NCBI GenBank assembly: GCA_023052935.1
Contig: CM041292.1
Coordinates: 132,570,951-132,634,950 of the forward strand
Reading direction: 5' to 3'
DNA from: Piezodorus guildinii
Lineage: Eukaryota; Arthropoda; Insecta; Hemiptera; Pentatomidae
DNA: 64,000 nucleotides
The notes under the pieces are model-generated. The model had not been told where the DNA came from. It searched no databases and saw nothing but the letters and a program-made list of their open reading frames with translations. This document shows positions 21,066-32,144 of this stretch, in pieces (within the stretch, counting starts at the first letter, position 1; every line of letters starts with the position of its first letter). The translations under genes and the position numbers were made by a program.

Positions 21066-22534
21066 AGCATAAATATAATAACAATAAATTCTCAAAATGT
21101 AGCTTAAGCACAATTGTTTATTTATTGAATGTTTAGGACCCCTAGATAATTTATATCCATAAGTTTTCTACTGTAGCAAACATGTATATAACAACACTGA
21201 AACAAAGATGTTAAGGAATAGTTTAGGTATGTAGGATTTTCCAAATTTATGACGTCAGGAGTCTGGGGTTTTGTCCTTTGGTTTATTTGTTTCGTATTTA
21301 TTATTATTATTCAAAAGTTTTTCTTAATATGTGTTACTTAAATTTAATAAACACATATTACCAAAACGTCCTGAATATTTGCTTCAGTGTTCAAAGTTTA
21401 TAGTATACACATGTCTATGTAAGACACTATTTTTATCTCAAATTGAAAGAAAGATTTTAGTAATATCTTGAATATAAATTCTAATTGAAATATCTATTTA
21501 ACTACTGTATATCTATTCATTGTTCAATGCATTATGTTCTGCCTCTTTAACAATAACATCATCTATTAATTATTGTATACAAATATTAATGATCCGTTTT
21601 TTTGTTTTCCCACTGTTAAGGCATAAATATAAGAACAATAAATTCTCGAAACGTTGCATAAATAAAATTGTCTATTTATTGACTGAAACCCAAGAACAGT
21701 AGAAAACTTAAATTACCAACAGTTGAGAACGAGTCAAACAACATATCACAGCATTCATCAAATGAATTTCGCAAATGACCGTGGGTTATGTACACAGTTG
21801 ATAAATAAAGGAATCACAGATCTCAAGAGATTGGTAGTAAAGACTAGCAATTTCCATAATCTATGAAGTAGCGCTCTTCCCTTGATGCGGTTTCTTCGCA
21901 ATGGCCGCCGGTAAATCCCCGACCTTTCGGCGTTAATTCCAGGCCGGCTAACAACAGGTTTAATTGAATGTTCAAGTAATTTACAGCCTGGGAGGGAGCG
22001 GCTGTTTCGTGCCCAACGCAAGCGATATGCCTCGGAATAAATCTCGAACTAATAGGCCTTCCTTAGCCGCTTATTAACTTGAGGCCTTCCACCCCGGGGG
22101 GCAAAAATTAGTGACCCGAAGAAATATATGGCATTCAAATTTAATTAAACCCTCCGTTTAATTACTCTTGACAGGATGATTAACTTTTCTCAGTAGCTGT
22201 TGTGACTTTTTCATACTTCTGAAACAGAATTCACTTTTTGCCAAAACAAAGTTTTCCTTCCACAGCAAAGTAATGCTACAGAGTATTCAATTTCACCACA
22301 ATGCAAATATATCAATACATAATAATTAATATTAAAAACAAAAACTATCCTCATCTGTTTTGTCACTTAATTTACCTCAATTAAACCTATCCGCTTAAAA
22401 ACCTCAATGAGAAACTTTGAGGCCATTTTTAATCAACAGCTACTCCTAATTAAATAAAAATGTACCTTTTCAACCCAATTAGGTCTTGGTTCAGTACAGT
22501 ACATATTTGTATAGTTTCACGACCAAGGAACGTT
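21066..22534. other. Unassigned DNA with a GC-richer island at about 21890-22150
   Basis: No repeat copy was seen. The island (GATGCGGTTTCTTCGCAATG, CGGCTGTTTCGTGCCCAACG, TTAACTTGAGGCCTTCCACC) contrasts with the AT-rich surroundings and has no ORF with a recognisable domain. It may be single-copy host DNA such as a conserved noncoding element; this is inference only. Confidence 0.4.
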
Positions 22535-22720
22535 TAAGGAGGTGATTAGGCTTTAAACAAGCCAGTTTTTTCCCAAATATTTGAGTACCCACTTGATTGA
22601 GGCTGGGTGTGCCCTATGTTCGCTCCACTTATGAAATAATAGTATAAATAATTCTGCCTCAGCCGGTCTCAGAGAACTGTAAAATAGTACTCTATCGACT
22701 AGACCACGCCCTCCCCCTCT
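22535..22720 (-). mobile_element. tRNA-derived SINE family 1, fragment
   Basis: The reverse complement contains CAGCCTCAATCAAGTGGGTA, a CAGCCTCAAT/TTGGGAAAAAA block and the head GGGCGTGGTCTAGTCGATAG, in the same order as 16522-16850. The tail part and the poly(T) are missing. Confidence 0.65.
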
Positions 22721-23144
22721 CCATTGTAGTAAAGATATGTCTCAAATTGGCCAAAAATGATATCGCTTGGCTAAAACAATTCCTAAGATTTTGTGATTCC
22801 ATCCCACATGAAACTCATCACAAACAAAAAAATGTATTTAGGTCCAATGTACATAAACACTTTATATTATATTTTAAATTTATTCCTTTTCTGCCATGTA
22901 GAAATATAAATCGACTTCAAATAAAACCATGTTGTTCTGAGAATATAACAAAAAGGCTGGTAAAGATACAATTAGAAGCAACTGTTTACCACCTGCCGAA
23001 AATAACGGAGAGCGTTTTTTAAATAATTTACTTTAATTAACATAGAAAATAATGTAACTAATACAAAAAAAAACTTGTGTTTTGCCACCCATTGGTCATG
23101 AGGGGTCATTGGTTCAATAAATATTCTATTTCTACTGTAATAAA
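22721..23144. other. Unassigned DNA
   Basis: Between two SINE fragments. Short frames show no recognisable domain. Confidence 0.4.
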
Positions 23145-23330
23145 AATGTGCACTGTTGCTAGGAAAACGATCGCACAAGGAGCTGATTAGGTCCAGATCA
23201 CTCTCAGCCGCCAGGTTTTCCCCCTTAACGTTCGGACACCCACATCGTAGAGGCTGGGTGTGCCACCCAAGAGGGTCCTCATACCCATGGCTGAAATAAA
23301 AAGATAAATAATTCTCCTTCAAGAATATTA
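23145..23330 (-). mobile_element. tRNA-derived SINE family 1, fragment
   Basis: It carries CTCTCAGCCGCCAGGTTTTC and GTAGAGGCTGGGTGTGCCAC, matching the body of the family 1 copies at 37840-37940. The tRNA-like head is not preserved. Confidence 0.6.
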
Positions 23331-23443
23331 AATAACCTTAGAATATTTATTTATCCTTTCCCTGACTGATGCAAAAATAACAACAACAAAATTAGATAAA
23401 TCGCGTAATGCGAAGACCAAGGAAATAGGCAATTCATTTGTAA

Positions 23444-23446
<3 letters not shown>

Positions 23447-23499
<53 letters not shown>
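23447..23499. repeat. (TA)n microsatellite
   Basis: A pure TA dinucleotide run of about 50 bp. The mariner element next to it inserted at a TA inside or at the edge of this run. Confidence 0.9.
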
Positions 23500-23503
<4 letters not shown>

Positions 23504-24372
23504 GTTGTGTCACATGTTACTTTTTCAAGGTAAAGGATTTTTATTAAAAATACGATATGAAAAATTTAATTTCTACGTTCTTTTTCTACACATTTTTCCC
23601 AACGTGACACCAACTTATTTATCCTCGAACTAAAAAAACTCTGAGCTTTGAAGTGAAACATAATCTGAAAACGAACTTTTAACTTCATCATCATTTTCAA
23701 AAAGTTTTCCTTTGGCGAAGTTGTCTAAATTCTTGAACACGTGGTAATCTGTTGGAGACAAGTCAGGAGAATATGGTGGGTGCGGAAGAACTTCGTAGCC
23801 CAGTACAATTTTTGCACGGTATGTTTTGAAACACGGAGCTCAGTGAGATCATGAGGTACCCATATATCGAGCTTTTTTACTTTCCCAATACACATAAAAT
23901 GTCTGGTAACGGTAGATACACATGCATTTAGTTGTGCTGAGAGTCCTTTAACTGTTTGGTAGGGGTTTCCTTCAACTGTATGTTTGAGGACATCGTTGTC
24001 TATCACGAACGGAGGTCTTCCTCGGGGCAAGTTTTCCAAGTCGGTATTCCCAGCTGAAAACTTAGCAAACCAACGGCGAATGGTCCGTTCATTAATAATC
24101 CCTTCCCCAAACGCCTTACAAATATTTCTAGCGGCCTCAGCTGCTGAATGGCCGAGTTTAAACTCGTCCAAAAATATTACTCGAAAATCGCGTGTTTCCA
24201 TGTTCATATTTGGAGGTATACTAAAAAGTGGGTAATTGATTGGGAAGCTAATGTTTATAATAAAAAGGTAGAGGATTAGTAACTGTTTACTTTAAATATG
24301 TAAACATTTAATTCAAATCCTTTACGTATTTCAGAAACTATAAAAACGGACATTTCATGTGAAACAACCCAA
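23500..24372 (-). mobile_element. Mariner-family DNA transposon, internally deleted
   Basis: The terminal inverted repeats TTGGGTTGTGTCACATG (23500) and, inverted, CATGTGAAACAACCCAA (ending 24372) are flanked by TA on both sides. The element is about 873 bp, against roughly 1.3 kb for a complete mariner. It encodes the N-terminal DNA-binding part of the transposase and a scrap of the C-terminus. Confidence 0.9.
23575..24207 (-). pseudogene. Mariner transposase, catalytic core largely deleted
   Basis: The frame from 24207 encodes a two-part helix-turn-helix DNA-binding region: DEFKLGHSAAEAARNICKAF at about residues 10-29, TIRRWFAKFSAGNTDLENLP, then GRPPF. It runs to WVPHDLTE near residue 120. 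Shortly afterwards it is joined, in another frame, to the last third of the enzyme (HPPYSPDLSPTDYH, the region of the third catalytic Asp) and a C-terminal tail near 23600. The segment with the first two catalytic Asp residues is missing, so the protein cannot cut DNA. It might still bind mariner ends, but that is speculation. Confidence 0.85.
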
Positions 24373-24374
24373 TA

Positions 24375-24408
24375 AAAGTGGTATGTTGCGCGCACTAGAT
24401 TTTTTTTT
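24375..24408 (+). repeat. Terminal scrap of the ~0.9-kb repeat family
   Basis: GTATGTTGCGCGCACTAGAT and a T-run directly after the mariner match the family's final block (GTGTTGCCCGCACCAGATTT). The rest of that copy is lost or replaced by the (TA)n and mariner. Confidence 0.5.
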
Positions 24409-24998
24409 GCTTAAACAAAATAAAATTGGTACCTAGTTCTTTAAATTATGAAATTATTTTAATTATTATAATGTAAAGGAATTTTTATTATTTACCAACC
24501 GTGAATGGACTTTGGCTCGTTAGTAGATGATGTAAAAAAAAAAAAAAAATAATAATCAATAAGACGGAAGATCTATTTATAATAAATGAAATTGTAGTGG
24601 TAAGAATAAGATAAATTTTAGATTCTATATGAAGTCACAAAAAGAGCTTTAAAATATTTCATTGTTGAAGTACCAATACCATGGCTAACTTTTTTATCAA
24701 TATATTACGAGTACATATAAATGCATCTAACATGATTTAAACAAGCTATGGTTTGTAAGAAAGGAGAGGGATATCATTGCTATCCATTTTGTAAGATTTT
24801 CCATTTTGCATAATCCCTCAATCTCCCCTAAGACCATAAAGGGCTCCCCTAGCTATTGCCAATAAGGATCATCTTCCAGTTAGGTTAGGGTCAAGTTCCC
24901 CTATTGAAGTCTATTGTTGTCTTGTAAGCCTTCTTCATAGCAGGCCTTTTGCATATATGTAACTAAGACAGAATCCAAAAAAAAACAAGTTTCATATT
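24409..24998. other. AT-rich DNA, nothing recognised
   Basis: No ORF or shared repeat was seen. Confidence 0.4.
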
Positions 24999-25716
24999 AA
25001 TTGAAATAGTTCCACAGGACTTAAATGGCGTATTTTTTTACTCTAAAGTATCTAAAGTTTCTACATCCTAAAAATTTAAAAATATCATCTTTGTTGGCAT
25101 CGACAAATAACTTAATATAAAGTTGATCGAATTTGGTGACCAACTTAAGGATGAATGAGAAAAAATATTTTTTAATGTAATTTTTGTTTTTTATATATTA
25201 AGAACAGTAATATAGACGTATAATATGATGTTGAAAATAAAAATCTTTTAGAAAAATACTCATATTTTACACAAAGTTGTAAGAGGTTGGTTGGTTGTTA
25301 TATTTTATTGGCACAAAACATCTCGGTCATCAGTGCCAGACACTCATTTTTAGAAATCAACTTTAGGTTAAACAATGAACAGTAATTTTACTTAAAAACA
25401 AATAACGACAAATAGTTGAAAACAATTAACTATAAGAATAATCACTAGTAAGAATATATGTAACAGCATTTGTAAAAGATAATATATATCAGGTTAAATA
25501 AAAAAAAAAAAATAAATATAATAACAATAAATAAATAAATGAAAAAAATAATAATAACTAATAAATAAATAGTTCCGAGAAAACTGATAAAAATATTTAT
25601 TTAAATTAACGTACAATTTTTTTCATAAACTTTAAGTTTATCTAATAGTTCTTAAATTGATTTTAACAGCATAGGTAAGTGAAAGTCGTGGGTTGCCCAA
25701 ACCAGGTTTTTTAACA
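24999..25716 (+). repeat. ~0.9-kb unclassified repeat, copy F (5'-truncated, interrupted)
   Basis: It starts within the family at ATTGAAATAGTTCCACAGGA and ends GGTAAGTGAAAGTCGTGGGT followed by TGCCCAAACCAGG. A LINE-tail-like insert lies at 25271-25500. Confidence 0.65.
25271..25500 (-). mobile_element. Probable LINE 3' tail insert
   Basis: GGTTGGTTGTTATATTTTAT followed by TGGCACAAAACATCTCGGTC on the plus strand has, on the reverse strand, the look of an arthropod LINE 3' end. The insert interrupts the ~0.9-kb repeat. No coding part remains, and the class is not certain. Confidence 0.4.
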
Positions 25717-27342
25717 TATATTTCTCTCTCAAAAACAAAAATTATATCACATACATTTATAGTATACATAATGCATCAATATATTAATTAGTTTATGAAT
25801 AAAAATGCTGGACCCTCCATTCCACACGGGCACTATTAGGCTGCGAACGTCTTTCATGCCATGCTTCCCATTAGTCCCTACAAATGAATACATCCTTCTG
25901 AGCGGCGAGCAAATTTATGAAAGCCGACTGGACAGAGGGAAATTACTTTTTGTCTAATTTACGATCTGAGGAACAACCACATCGCTGAGCCAACTTTTAA
26001 GGAGTCATTTAAACTTCCGCCTCGCTCTGTAGATGGAAGGGAAGATCCTAGCAGGTGCTCCTTGGCTAATTACCCACCAATCGAATTCCTATAAATCCCT
26101 TTGTTAAAAGTTTACTTCTTTCAGGACCTCCTCAGGGCTTTAATGAACTCTCCCAAGCCTTCAACTTTACCTTACCAACGGGGACAAATTAAACATTCTT
26201 TATTTCCCCATAATTTACCTTAATCCTCCCTCTCTCTCCCCCTTCGAAAACCCTGCCCATCCCCCTCCGCCCCGATTTATGAAAAGGAATAAGCTCACCC
26301 ATTATCCGAGAGGTCCTTTCAATTATGAAACCCAAGAGTTGCGGAAGGGTGAAGGAGAAGGGGGGAAAGGGAAATCTTATCAAGAGAACCTCCAGCCCTT
26401 AATCTTTTTCATTCGTCAGGAGTTTTTAGATTCATTGTTTAAATATTTGTCTTCGCTTCTGAGATTTTTTCATTCGGTCCGCTACATCAAAGCACGATCC
26501 TGAATGAGCTGACTCTAGAGAATATTTGACTTTTATATTTCGAATGGAAAAGTTTGAAATAATTAGCCCTTTCGTCTCATTAAAGCATTTTATAAAGTTA
26601 TGGCATTGAATAGCTTTAGATAGAAAAGATCTGAGGGTGGAGCCATGCGGTCTCTTTCACACAGCGGATTCTTATCTTGGATTTAATTTAAACCAAGCCA
26701 CGAGATTATCTCAAGCTTACTTTTATTAAAGTTTTTAATTTGACTTTTATGTTTTGTTTTTTTAAATGACTAATAAATTAAATAAAAACTAAGTAGCAGT
26801 GGTATTTAAAATAAAGAGGAAATATTAATAATGAGATGTTTTCCTAATAATTTAATTACAACAATTTTTTAATTTATTTTATTAAAATATATTACAATTT
26901 GCCTCAAATGGATAACAATAATATAATATCACATTAATACAATATTTTCAGTAATTATAACAATTAAGGTAGTACTAATTATAATTTTTCTTTTCTGAAA
27001 TTTAGAACAACTAGGATCCCACTATAAGAAAAATGTGAAAAATTAAAACGTAGTTTGTTAACTTACTACATTTTACTTATTAAAAATCAGTTTCGAATTT
27101 AAAGAGAAAAAGGGAGAGGATATACAAGGTGAACAAATATTCTCCAGTTAAAAGCAATACAAAAAATACTAAATACTTATTAGTACCATTAGGTTAGAAG
27201 TTATAAATAAAATTAAGATTGTAAGGAGTCAAATTGACAACCTGGAGTCAATCTGGTCTAAGAAAGTAGAATTTATTTTTGTCTTGGTCACAAGGTTTGA
27301 TGATCGAAATTACCATTCCAGGTAGAATATATTAGTAACTTT
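25717..27342. other. Unassigned DNA with a GC-richer block at about 25805-26520
   Basis: The block contains sequence such as CATTCCACACGGGCACTATT and GGAAGATCCTAGCAGGTGCT. The small frames have no recognisable domain. No match to the repeat families of this window was seen. It is a candidate for single-copy host DNA. Confidence 0.4.
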
Positions 27343-27353
27343 AAGTATGACTC
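27343..27353 (+). repeat. Left target-site duplication of the Jockey element
   Basis: AAGTATGACTC here and again at 32134-32144, immediately after the A-rich tail. Confidence 0.9.
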
Positions 27354-27850
27354 GGAGTTCTGCGCATGCGCGTGAGTATAGCAGTCATATTTCAAGTCGG
27401 CTCTCGGATTTCTTGCTTTTACAGTTGGATTTCACTTCAGCACAGTCTTGAAAACATCATCAGACTTCAGGATAACAACAACAGTTATTATTGGAGCAAA
27501 CAGCGGTAAGTTGTGATATAATTTACAGTGTAAAGTGAATGCTGAGTCACCTCTTCATATCAGCTGATTGCCAATAGCCCGGCAAGGCTGGTCTTGCTTA
27601 ACTTTTTTTAAGTTATTGTTTTTTTCCCACATCTGGTTATTATTTAATTACTTTCTATACATGAAATGCGATATTATCATCAAGTAATGTCCTCCAAAGC
27701 TTCAACTAAAGATCTAGATCTAGTGGTTCAATCCCGTCACCTACAAAACAAAGACCCCGCCGTGATACTAATAAAAGATTAAATCTACAAGCAACCCCTT
27801 CCGGTACTAATTCAGAATCTGAACCACAACCTGGCACATCGTCACAAGGG

Positions 27851-28975
27851 ATGACTGACGAATCGCCGTTTTTCACCCCAAATCCTTTTCAGATTTTACA
27901 TAATGAAAAAGAAAACATGGAATCTACTCCTATACCTAGTGAACCACGGCCTCCTCCAATATTTGTCAAAAATATTAGAAATTTCCAGTTGTTGTGTGCG
28001 CAATTGAACAAAATTACCGAATCTACCAGCTACTACTGTATGAGTAGAATCAATGATACCAAAATATCTCCTACTACTGCCGAGACATATAGAAAAATAG
28101 TGAAATACCTAACTGAAACCAAAGCAGATTTCCATACCTATCAGCTACGCCAAGAGAGAGCTTTAAGGGTTGTAATCAGAAACTTACACCCCTCGACACC
28201 AGTTGAAGCTATTAAAGAAGAACTAACGGAGATGGGCTATAAAGTGCGGCAAGTCACTAACGTCCTAAAGGATAAAATTCCTCTACCTCTCTTTTTTGTG
28301 GATTTGGAACCAGCTGAAGGAGTTGAAAAAATCTATGACCTCAATAGATTGTACTATTCCAGTGTAAGAGTTGAAAAACCTTACACAAAGAGAGAGATAA
28401 TTCAGTGCCATAATTGTCAAGCATATGGTCATACTAAAAGTTATTGTCATCATATACCTCGATGCGTGAAATGCGGTGAACAGCACAAGTCTGTGGAGTG
28501 TACAAAACCAAAATCAACACCAGCTGTATGTGCTCATTGCCTGAAGGACCACCCGGCCAACTATAAAGGATGCCAAATCTATAAGGAGCTGAGGACCAGG
28601 TTTCAAAAACCTCAAGTACTGGATGAAACAGCAAGACAAGTAAGAAACAGAAGAGAACCCTCAAAACTTATTGATGCCAATTTATCATTTGCCCACTTAC
28701 TTGGAGGTGGGAATCAAAGTACTGAAGCCGTGGCCCTGCCGGAACTACAAAATGTACCTCAATCCATTCCACATATACCTCTTTCTCAAAATGTAACCAA
28801 TCCTAAGAATCCTAATCCACCACAAATCTCTCATATTCCTCCTCCTTCAAACGCCACAGACCTTACCAGTTTGATGACATCCTTTATTTCCGAAATTAAA
28901 TCCCTTGTTATGCCCCTAATATCACTCCTTACGAATCTCGTAACAAATCTCATTCCTGCCTTAAAAAAACCATAA
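27851..28975 (+). CDS. Jockey-clade LINE ORF1 (Gag-like nucleic-acid-binding protein)
   Basis: 374 codons. Residues about 110-180 fit the region found before the zinc knuckles in Jockey-type ORF1 proteins (LRVVIRNLHPSTPVEAIKEE). Three Cys/His knuckles follow from residue 186: CHNCQAYGHTKSYC (C-x2-C-x4-H-x4-C), CVKCGEQHKSVEC and CAHCLKDHPANYKGC. The C-terminus is Pro/Asn-rich. Such proteins bind the element RNA and form the ribonucleoprotein particle. The ATG at 27851 is the first in a frame preceded by about 500 bp of UTR. An in-frame open stretch may extend a little further upstream, so the start is likely but not certain. No internal stop. Confidence 0.9.
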   Translation: MTDESPFFTPNPFQILHNEKENMESTPIPSEPRPPPIFVKNIRNFQLLCAQLNKITESTSYYCMSRINDTKISPTTAETYRKIVKYLTETKADFHTYQLRQERALRVVIRNLHPSTPVEAIKEELTEMGYKVRQVTNVLKDKIPLPLFFVDLEPAEGVEKIYDLNRLYYSSVRVEKPYTKREIIQCHNCQAYGHTKSYCHHIPRCVKCGEQHKSVECTKPKSTPAVCAHCLKDHPANYKGCQIYKELRTRFQKPQVLDETARQVRNRREPSKLIDANLSFAHLLGGGNQSTEAVALPELQNVPQSIPHIPLSQNVTNPKNPNPPQISHIPPPSNATDLTSLMTSFISEIKSLVMPLISLLTNLVTNLIPALKKP

Positions 28976-29527
28976 ATGACCTCACCTAATTCCTTATCCC
29001 TTCTCCTTTGGAATGCGAATGGCGTTAGAACTCACACTGACGAACTTACAGCCGTACTGCAGGACAAAAACATTGATGTTGCACTCATTACTGAAACTAG
29101 ACTAACCACTAAACAGTACTTTAAAATACCAGGATACACGACATACCGGACAGACCATCCAGACGGCAAAGCCCATGCCGGTACTGCTGTCATAGTCCGC
29201 CGATCCCTCACCCATCACTTACACCCAATTTCCGCCCACGATTACCTACAAGCAACTTCCATCGTTATCAAAACCTTTTCCTTTCCGCTTATCATCGCAT
29301 CAGCATACTGCCCTCCTAAACATCCCATTTCCTCTGCCCAATTTGGATCCTTCCTCAACTCCTTGGGTAATCACTTCATTTTGGGTGCAGACTTAAACGC
29401 TAAGAACCAACAGTGGGGTTCTAGAACCACCAATTCTCGTGGACGGACATTGCAGTCTGCACTACAACTCCCGACGCTTTCATCTCCTACCTCCCGATTC
29501 TCCTACCTACTGGCCAACAGATCCTAA
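28976..29527 (+). CDS. Jockey-clade LINE ORF2, endonuclease part (before frameshift)
   Basis: The ATG abuts the ORF1 stop. The apurinic-type endonuclease motifs appear in order: LLWNANGV at about 10-17, LITETRL with the catalytic Glu at about 38-44, GTAVIVR, ASAYCPP and LGADLNAKNQQWG with the Asp-x-Asn pair at about 139-141. The frame is lost between about 29465 and 29505 by a 1-base insertion or 2-base deletion. It then reads out of frame to a stop at 29527, while the true continuation (PTYWPTDPNRNPDILDFFI) lies in another frame. The endonuclease makes the first nick for target-primed reverse transcription. Confidence 0.9.
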   Translation: MTSPNSLSLLLWNANGVRTHTDELTAVLQDKNIDVALITETRLTTKQYFKIPGYTTYRTDHPDGKAHAGTAVIVRRSLTHHLHPISAHDYLQATSIVIKTFSFPLIIASAYCPPKHPISSAQFGSFLNSLGNHFILGADLNAKNQQWGSRTTNSRGRTLQSALQLPTLSSPTSRFSYLLANRS

Positions 29528-31655
29528 CCGTAATCCTGACATCCTCGACTTTTTCATCCACAGCGGATTAGGCTCTCTGAATTTTTCCATAGCTCGCCTT
29601 GATGAACTATCCTCTGATCATAGTCCATTGATTCTAAATGTATCCATAACACCTATTCCTAAACCTATCCCACCGTCATTCATTAGGGGCCCTGTCAACT
29701 GGAACCTCTTCCGCGAAATTCTCACTAATGATATTGACCTCAGAGTGATTCTCAAAACCCCAAATGACCTTGACGATGCCGTATATTCCTTTACAACCGC
29801 TATTCAACAAGCCGCCTGGACTGCCTCCTCTCCCAAACAATCCCAAATAATTCCTTACAAAAGCCATTTACCACAACACCTGACAGACCTCATCAACAGC
29901 AAACGTCGAGCTAGAACATTATGGCAACGCACCCGCCACCCAGAAGATCGCCGCTCCTATAATTTTTTTTGTAGAAAATTAAAGCGGGAGTTGGCGATCT
30001 TCCGTTCCCAATCCTACAATACCTACCTCTCCTCTCTCTCGACTCGTGACAATTCCCTGTGGAATGTCACGAAGAGAATCCTAAAATCCCACACCATTTC
30101 CCATCCTCTCCGGCGCTGTGATGGTTCCTGGGCTGCTTCTGACAAGCATAAGGCCGAGGAATTCGCACAGCACCTTTCCAAAGTTTTTACTCCTCATCCA
30201 GAGCTTAATCCAACCCATACTGCAGCAGTTGAAGAGTTCCTCACGTCACCAATACCACTATCCTTACCACCTAAAGCAGTTAATCCCTCTGAGGTCAGAT
30301 ATCTTCTTAAAAAGCTTCCTCTCCGCAAATCTCCTGGATACGATCTCCTTACTCCCCAAATCTTAAGACAACTTCCACCTAAAGCCATTACATTCCTTAC
30401 ATATCTCTATAACTGTATCCTACGCACTACCTATTTTCCTCTCTTATGGAAACATTCAACTATGATCCTTTTCCTAAAACCAGGCAAACCTTCTAACAAC
30501 ACGTCATCTTACAGACCTATCAGCCTACTTCCGATCCTCTCGAAAATTTTTGAAAAGCTCCTACTAAAACGAATCCTAGCCAAATTTCAAAATTTTCCTT
30601 CACATCAGTTCGGATTTCGTCCTCAACATTCCACGGTTCAGCAAGGACTCCGAGTTGTAGACCACATTTCCTCCGCCCTTGAGTGCAAGGAGTATTGTTC
30701 GGGTGCCTTTCTGGACATAGCTCAAGCTTTTGACCGGGTGTGGCACCCGGGACTGCTCTTTAAGCTCAAAACCCATTTACCTCAATCCTTATACCTAATC
30801 CTCCGATCCTATTTATCCAACCGCTCCTTCCGAGTTCGCTGTGGTTCCGAATTTTCCGAACAATATACTGTTGAGGCCGGTGTTCCTCAAGGCAGCGTCT
30901 TAGGACCCGTCCTCTACATCCTCTTCACCGCCGATATCCCTACCGACCCCAATACCTTTCTGGCAACATTTGCTGATGACACAGCCATTTTATCATCCAA
31001 TCCCGATCCTGAAGCAGCATCGCTAAATCTCCAAAAGCACCTTTCCCTTGTCGAAGACTGGTGCAATGCTTGGCGCATTAAGGTGAACGAAAGCAAATGC
31101 ACTCACGTCACATTCACCCTTCGACGCAAATCCTGTCCAACGGTTAAATTCAATTCTATACCGCTTCCTTCCTCAGACACAGTCCGATATCTCGGCTTTT
31201 TACTAGACAAAAGACTGACGTGGAACCCACATACAAGACTAAAAAGAAAAGAACTCAACCGCAGATTCGGCCAGTTATACAGACTACTAAACAGAAAATC
31301 CCATCTTACAGTTGACAACAAATTACTAATATACAAGACAGTACTGAAACCTATATGGACCTACGGACTTGAACTGTGGGGGACAGCTAAACATTCTAAC
31401 ATTAAACGCATCCAATCCTTCCAATCCAAAGTCCTCCGAACAATAGTTAATGCTCCTTATTACGTTACCAACTGTACCCTACACCATGACCTTAATATTC
31501 CGTTTGTTTTAGACCTGGTACCATCCAAATTTTCCAAATTTCATCAGAACCTTAGTCATCATCCTAACCCTCTAGCAAAATCCCTATCCAGCACCACCCA
31601 TCCCTACATTCCTCCTCGAAGATTGAAACGGCAGTGGCCACGAGACCTATTGTAA
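29470..31655 (+). CDS. Jockey-clade LINE ORF2, endonuclease end and reverse transcriptase
   Basis: This is the continuation of ORF2 in a second frame; the open frame from 29439 is 738 codons, and its first ~15 residues are out-of-frame sequence. It holds the last endonuclease motifs (LDFFIHSG and LSSDHSPLIL) and a full reverse transcriptase. RT motifs are: SYRPISLLP; FLDIAQAFDRVWH; AGVPQGSVLGPVLY; and the catalytic FADD at residues 511-514 of the open frame (codons from 30969). The thumb region contains RYLGFLLDKRLTWN. It ends with RLKRQWPRDLL. The combined ORF2 length, about 890 codons, fits the Jockey clade, and there is no RNase H domain. One indel separates it from an intact ORF2. Confidence 0.9.
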
Positions 31656-32133
31656 ACATTTAAACTGGAGTTCTGACAATGGTCAGATCCTCCACTCATG
31701 TACGGTATGTTTGTGGCTACAGCGCCCTAACTCAGCCTCCACTGGCTCAGACCAGTGATGCGGCTGAGATAGAGGTGCTGGGATCTCTTGGATTCCGCTT
31801 TTTCCTCCACAAGTGGAGGGAAAAGCGCTTGCTGGGGTCCCTTTAGCAATTGTATATATTGTATATAGTTATGATTGTGTGTAAGATGTTTATTTATTTG
31901 CCAACTTTTTATTTATCTCAATAATAGGTTTATGTTTCGATTTGTTTTGTTTTTTATTTATTATTATTATTTTATTGTATATATTTGAATTTATGTTATA
32001 TTTTATGAAATTTGACCATTATTATTATTTTCTGTATATATAGTATGAATGTGGTCTCTTATCAATATTATTATTGTTCATTTTGTAACAAATTGTAATA
32101 TATCTCAATAAAAAAAAAAATAAAAAAAAATAA
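31656..32133 (+). other. 3' UTR and A-rich tail of the Jockey element
   Basis: The GC-richer first part (about 31660-31850) contains GTGGAGGGAAAAGCGCTTGC and is shared, inverted, with 5635-5830. AT-rich sequence follows, ending in CTCAATAAAAAAAAAAATAA and more A at 32103-32133. Confidence 0.85.
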
Positions 32134-32144
32134 AAGTATGACTC

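Larger units (their letters stand above)
27354..32133 (+). mobile_element. Full-length Jockey-clade non-LTR retrotransposon
   Basis: The element is bounded by an 11-bp target-site duplication. It has a 5' UTR of about 0.5 kb (27354-27850, starting GGAGTTCTGCGCATGCGCG, probably holding the internal promoter), ORF1, ORF2 (one frameshift), a 3' UTR of about 450 bp and an A-rich tail at 32109-32133. ORF2 follows ORF1 without a gap (TAA then ATG). Truncated relatives lie at 5336-6245 (minus), 34846-35030 and 60860-62080. Apart from one frameshift it looks intact, so the insertion is relatively young. Confidence 0.92.

Noticed and set aside
26189..26503. Overlapping short frames on both strands in a pyrimidine/purine-rich block
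   Set aside because: Caused by base-composition skew (CCCTCCC/GGGAAAG runs); no recognisable protein.
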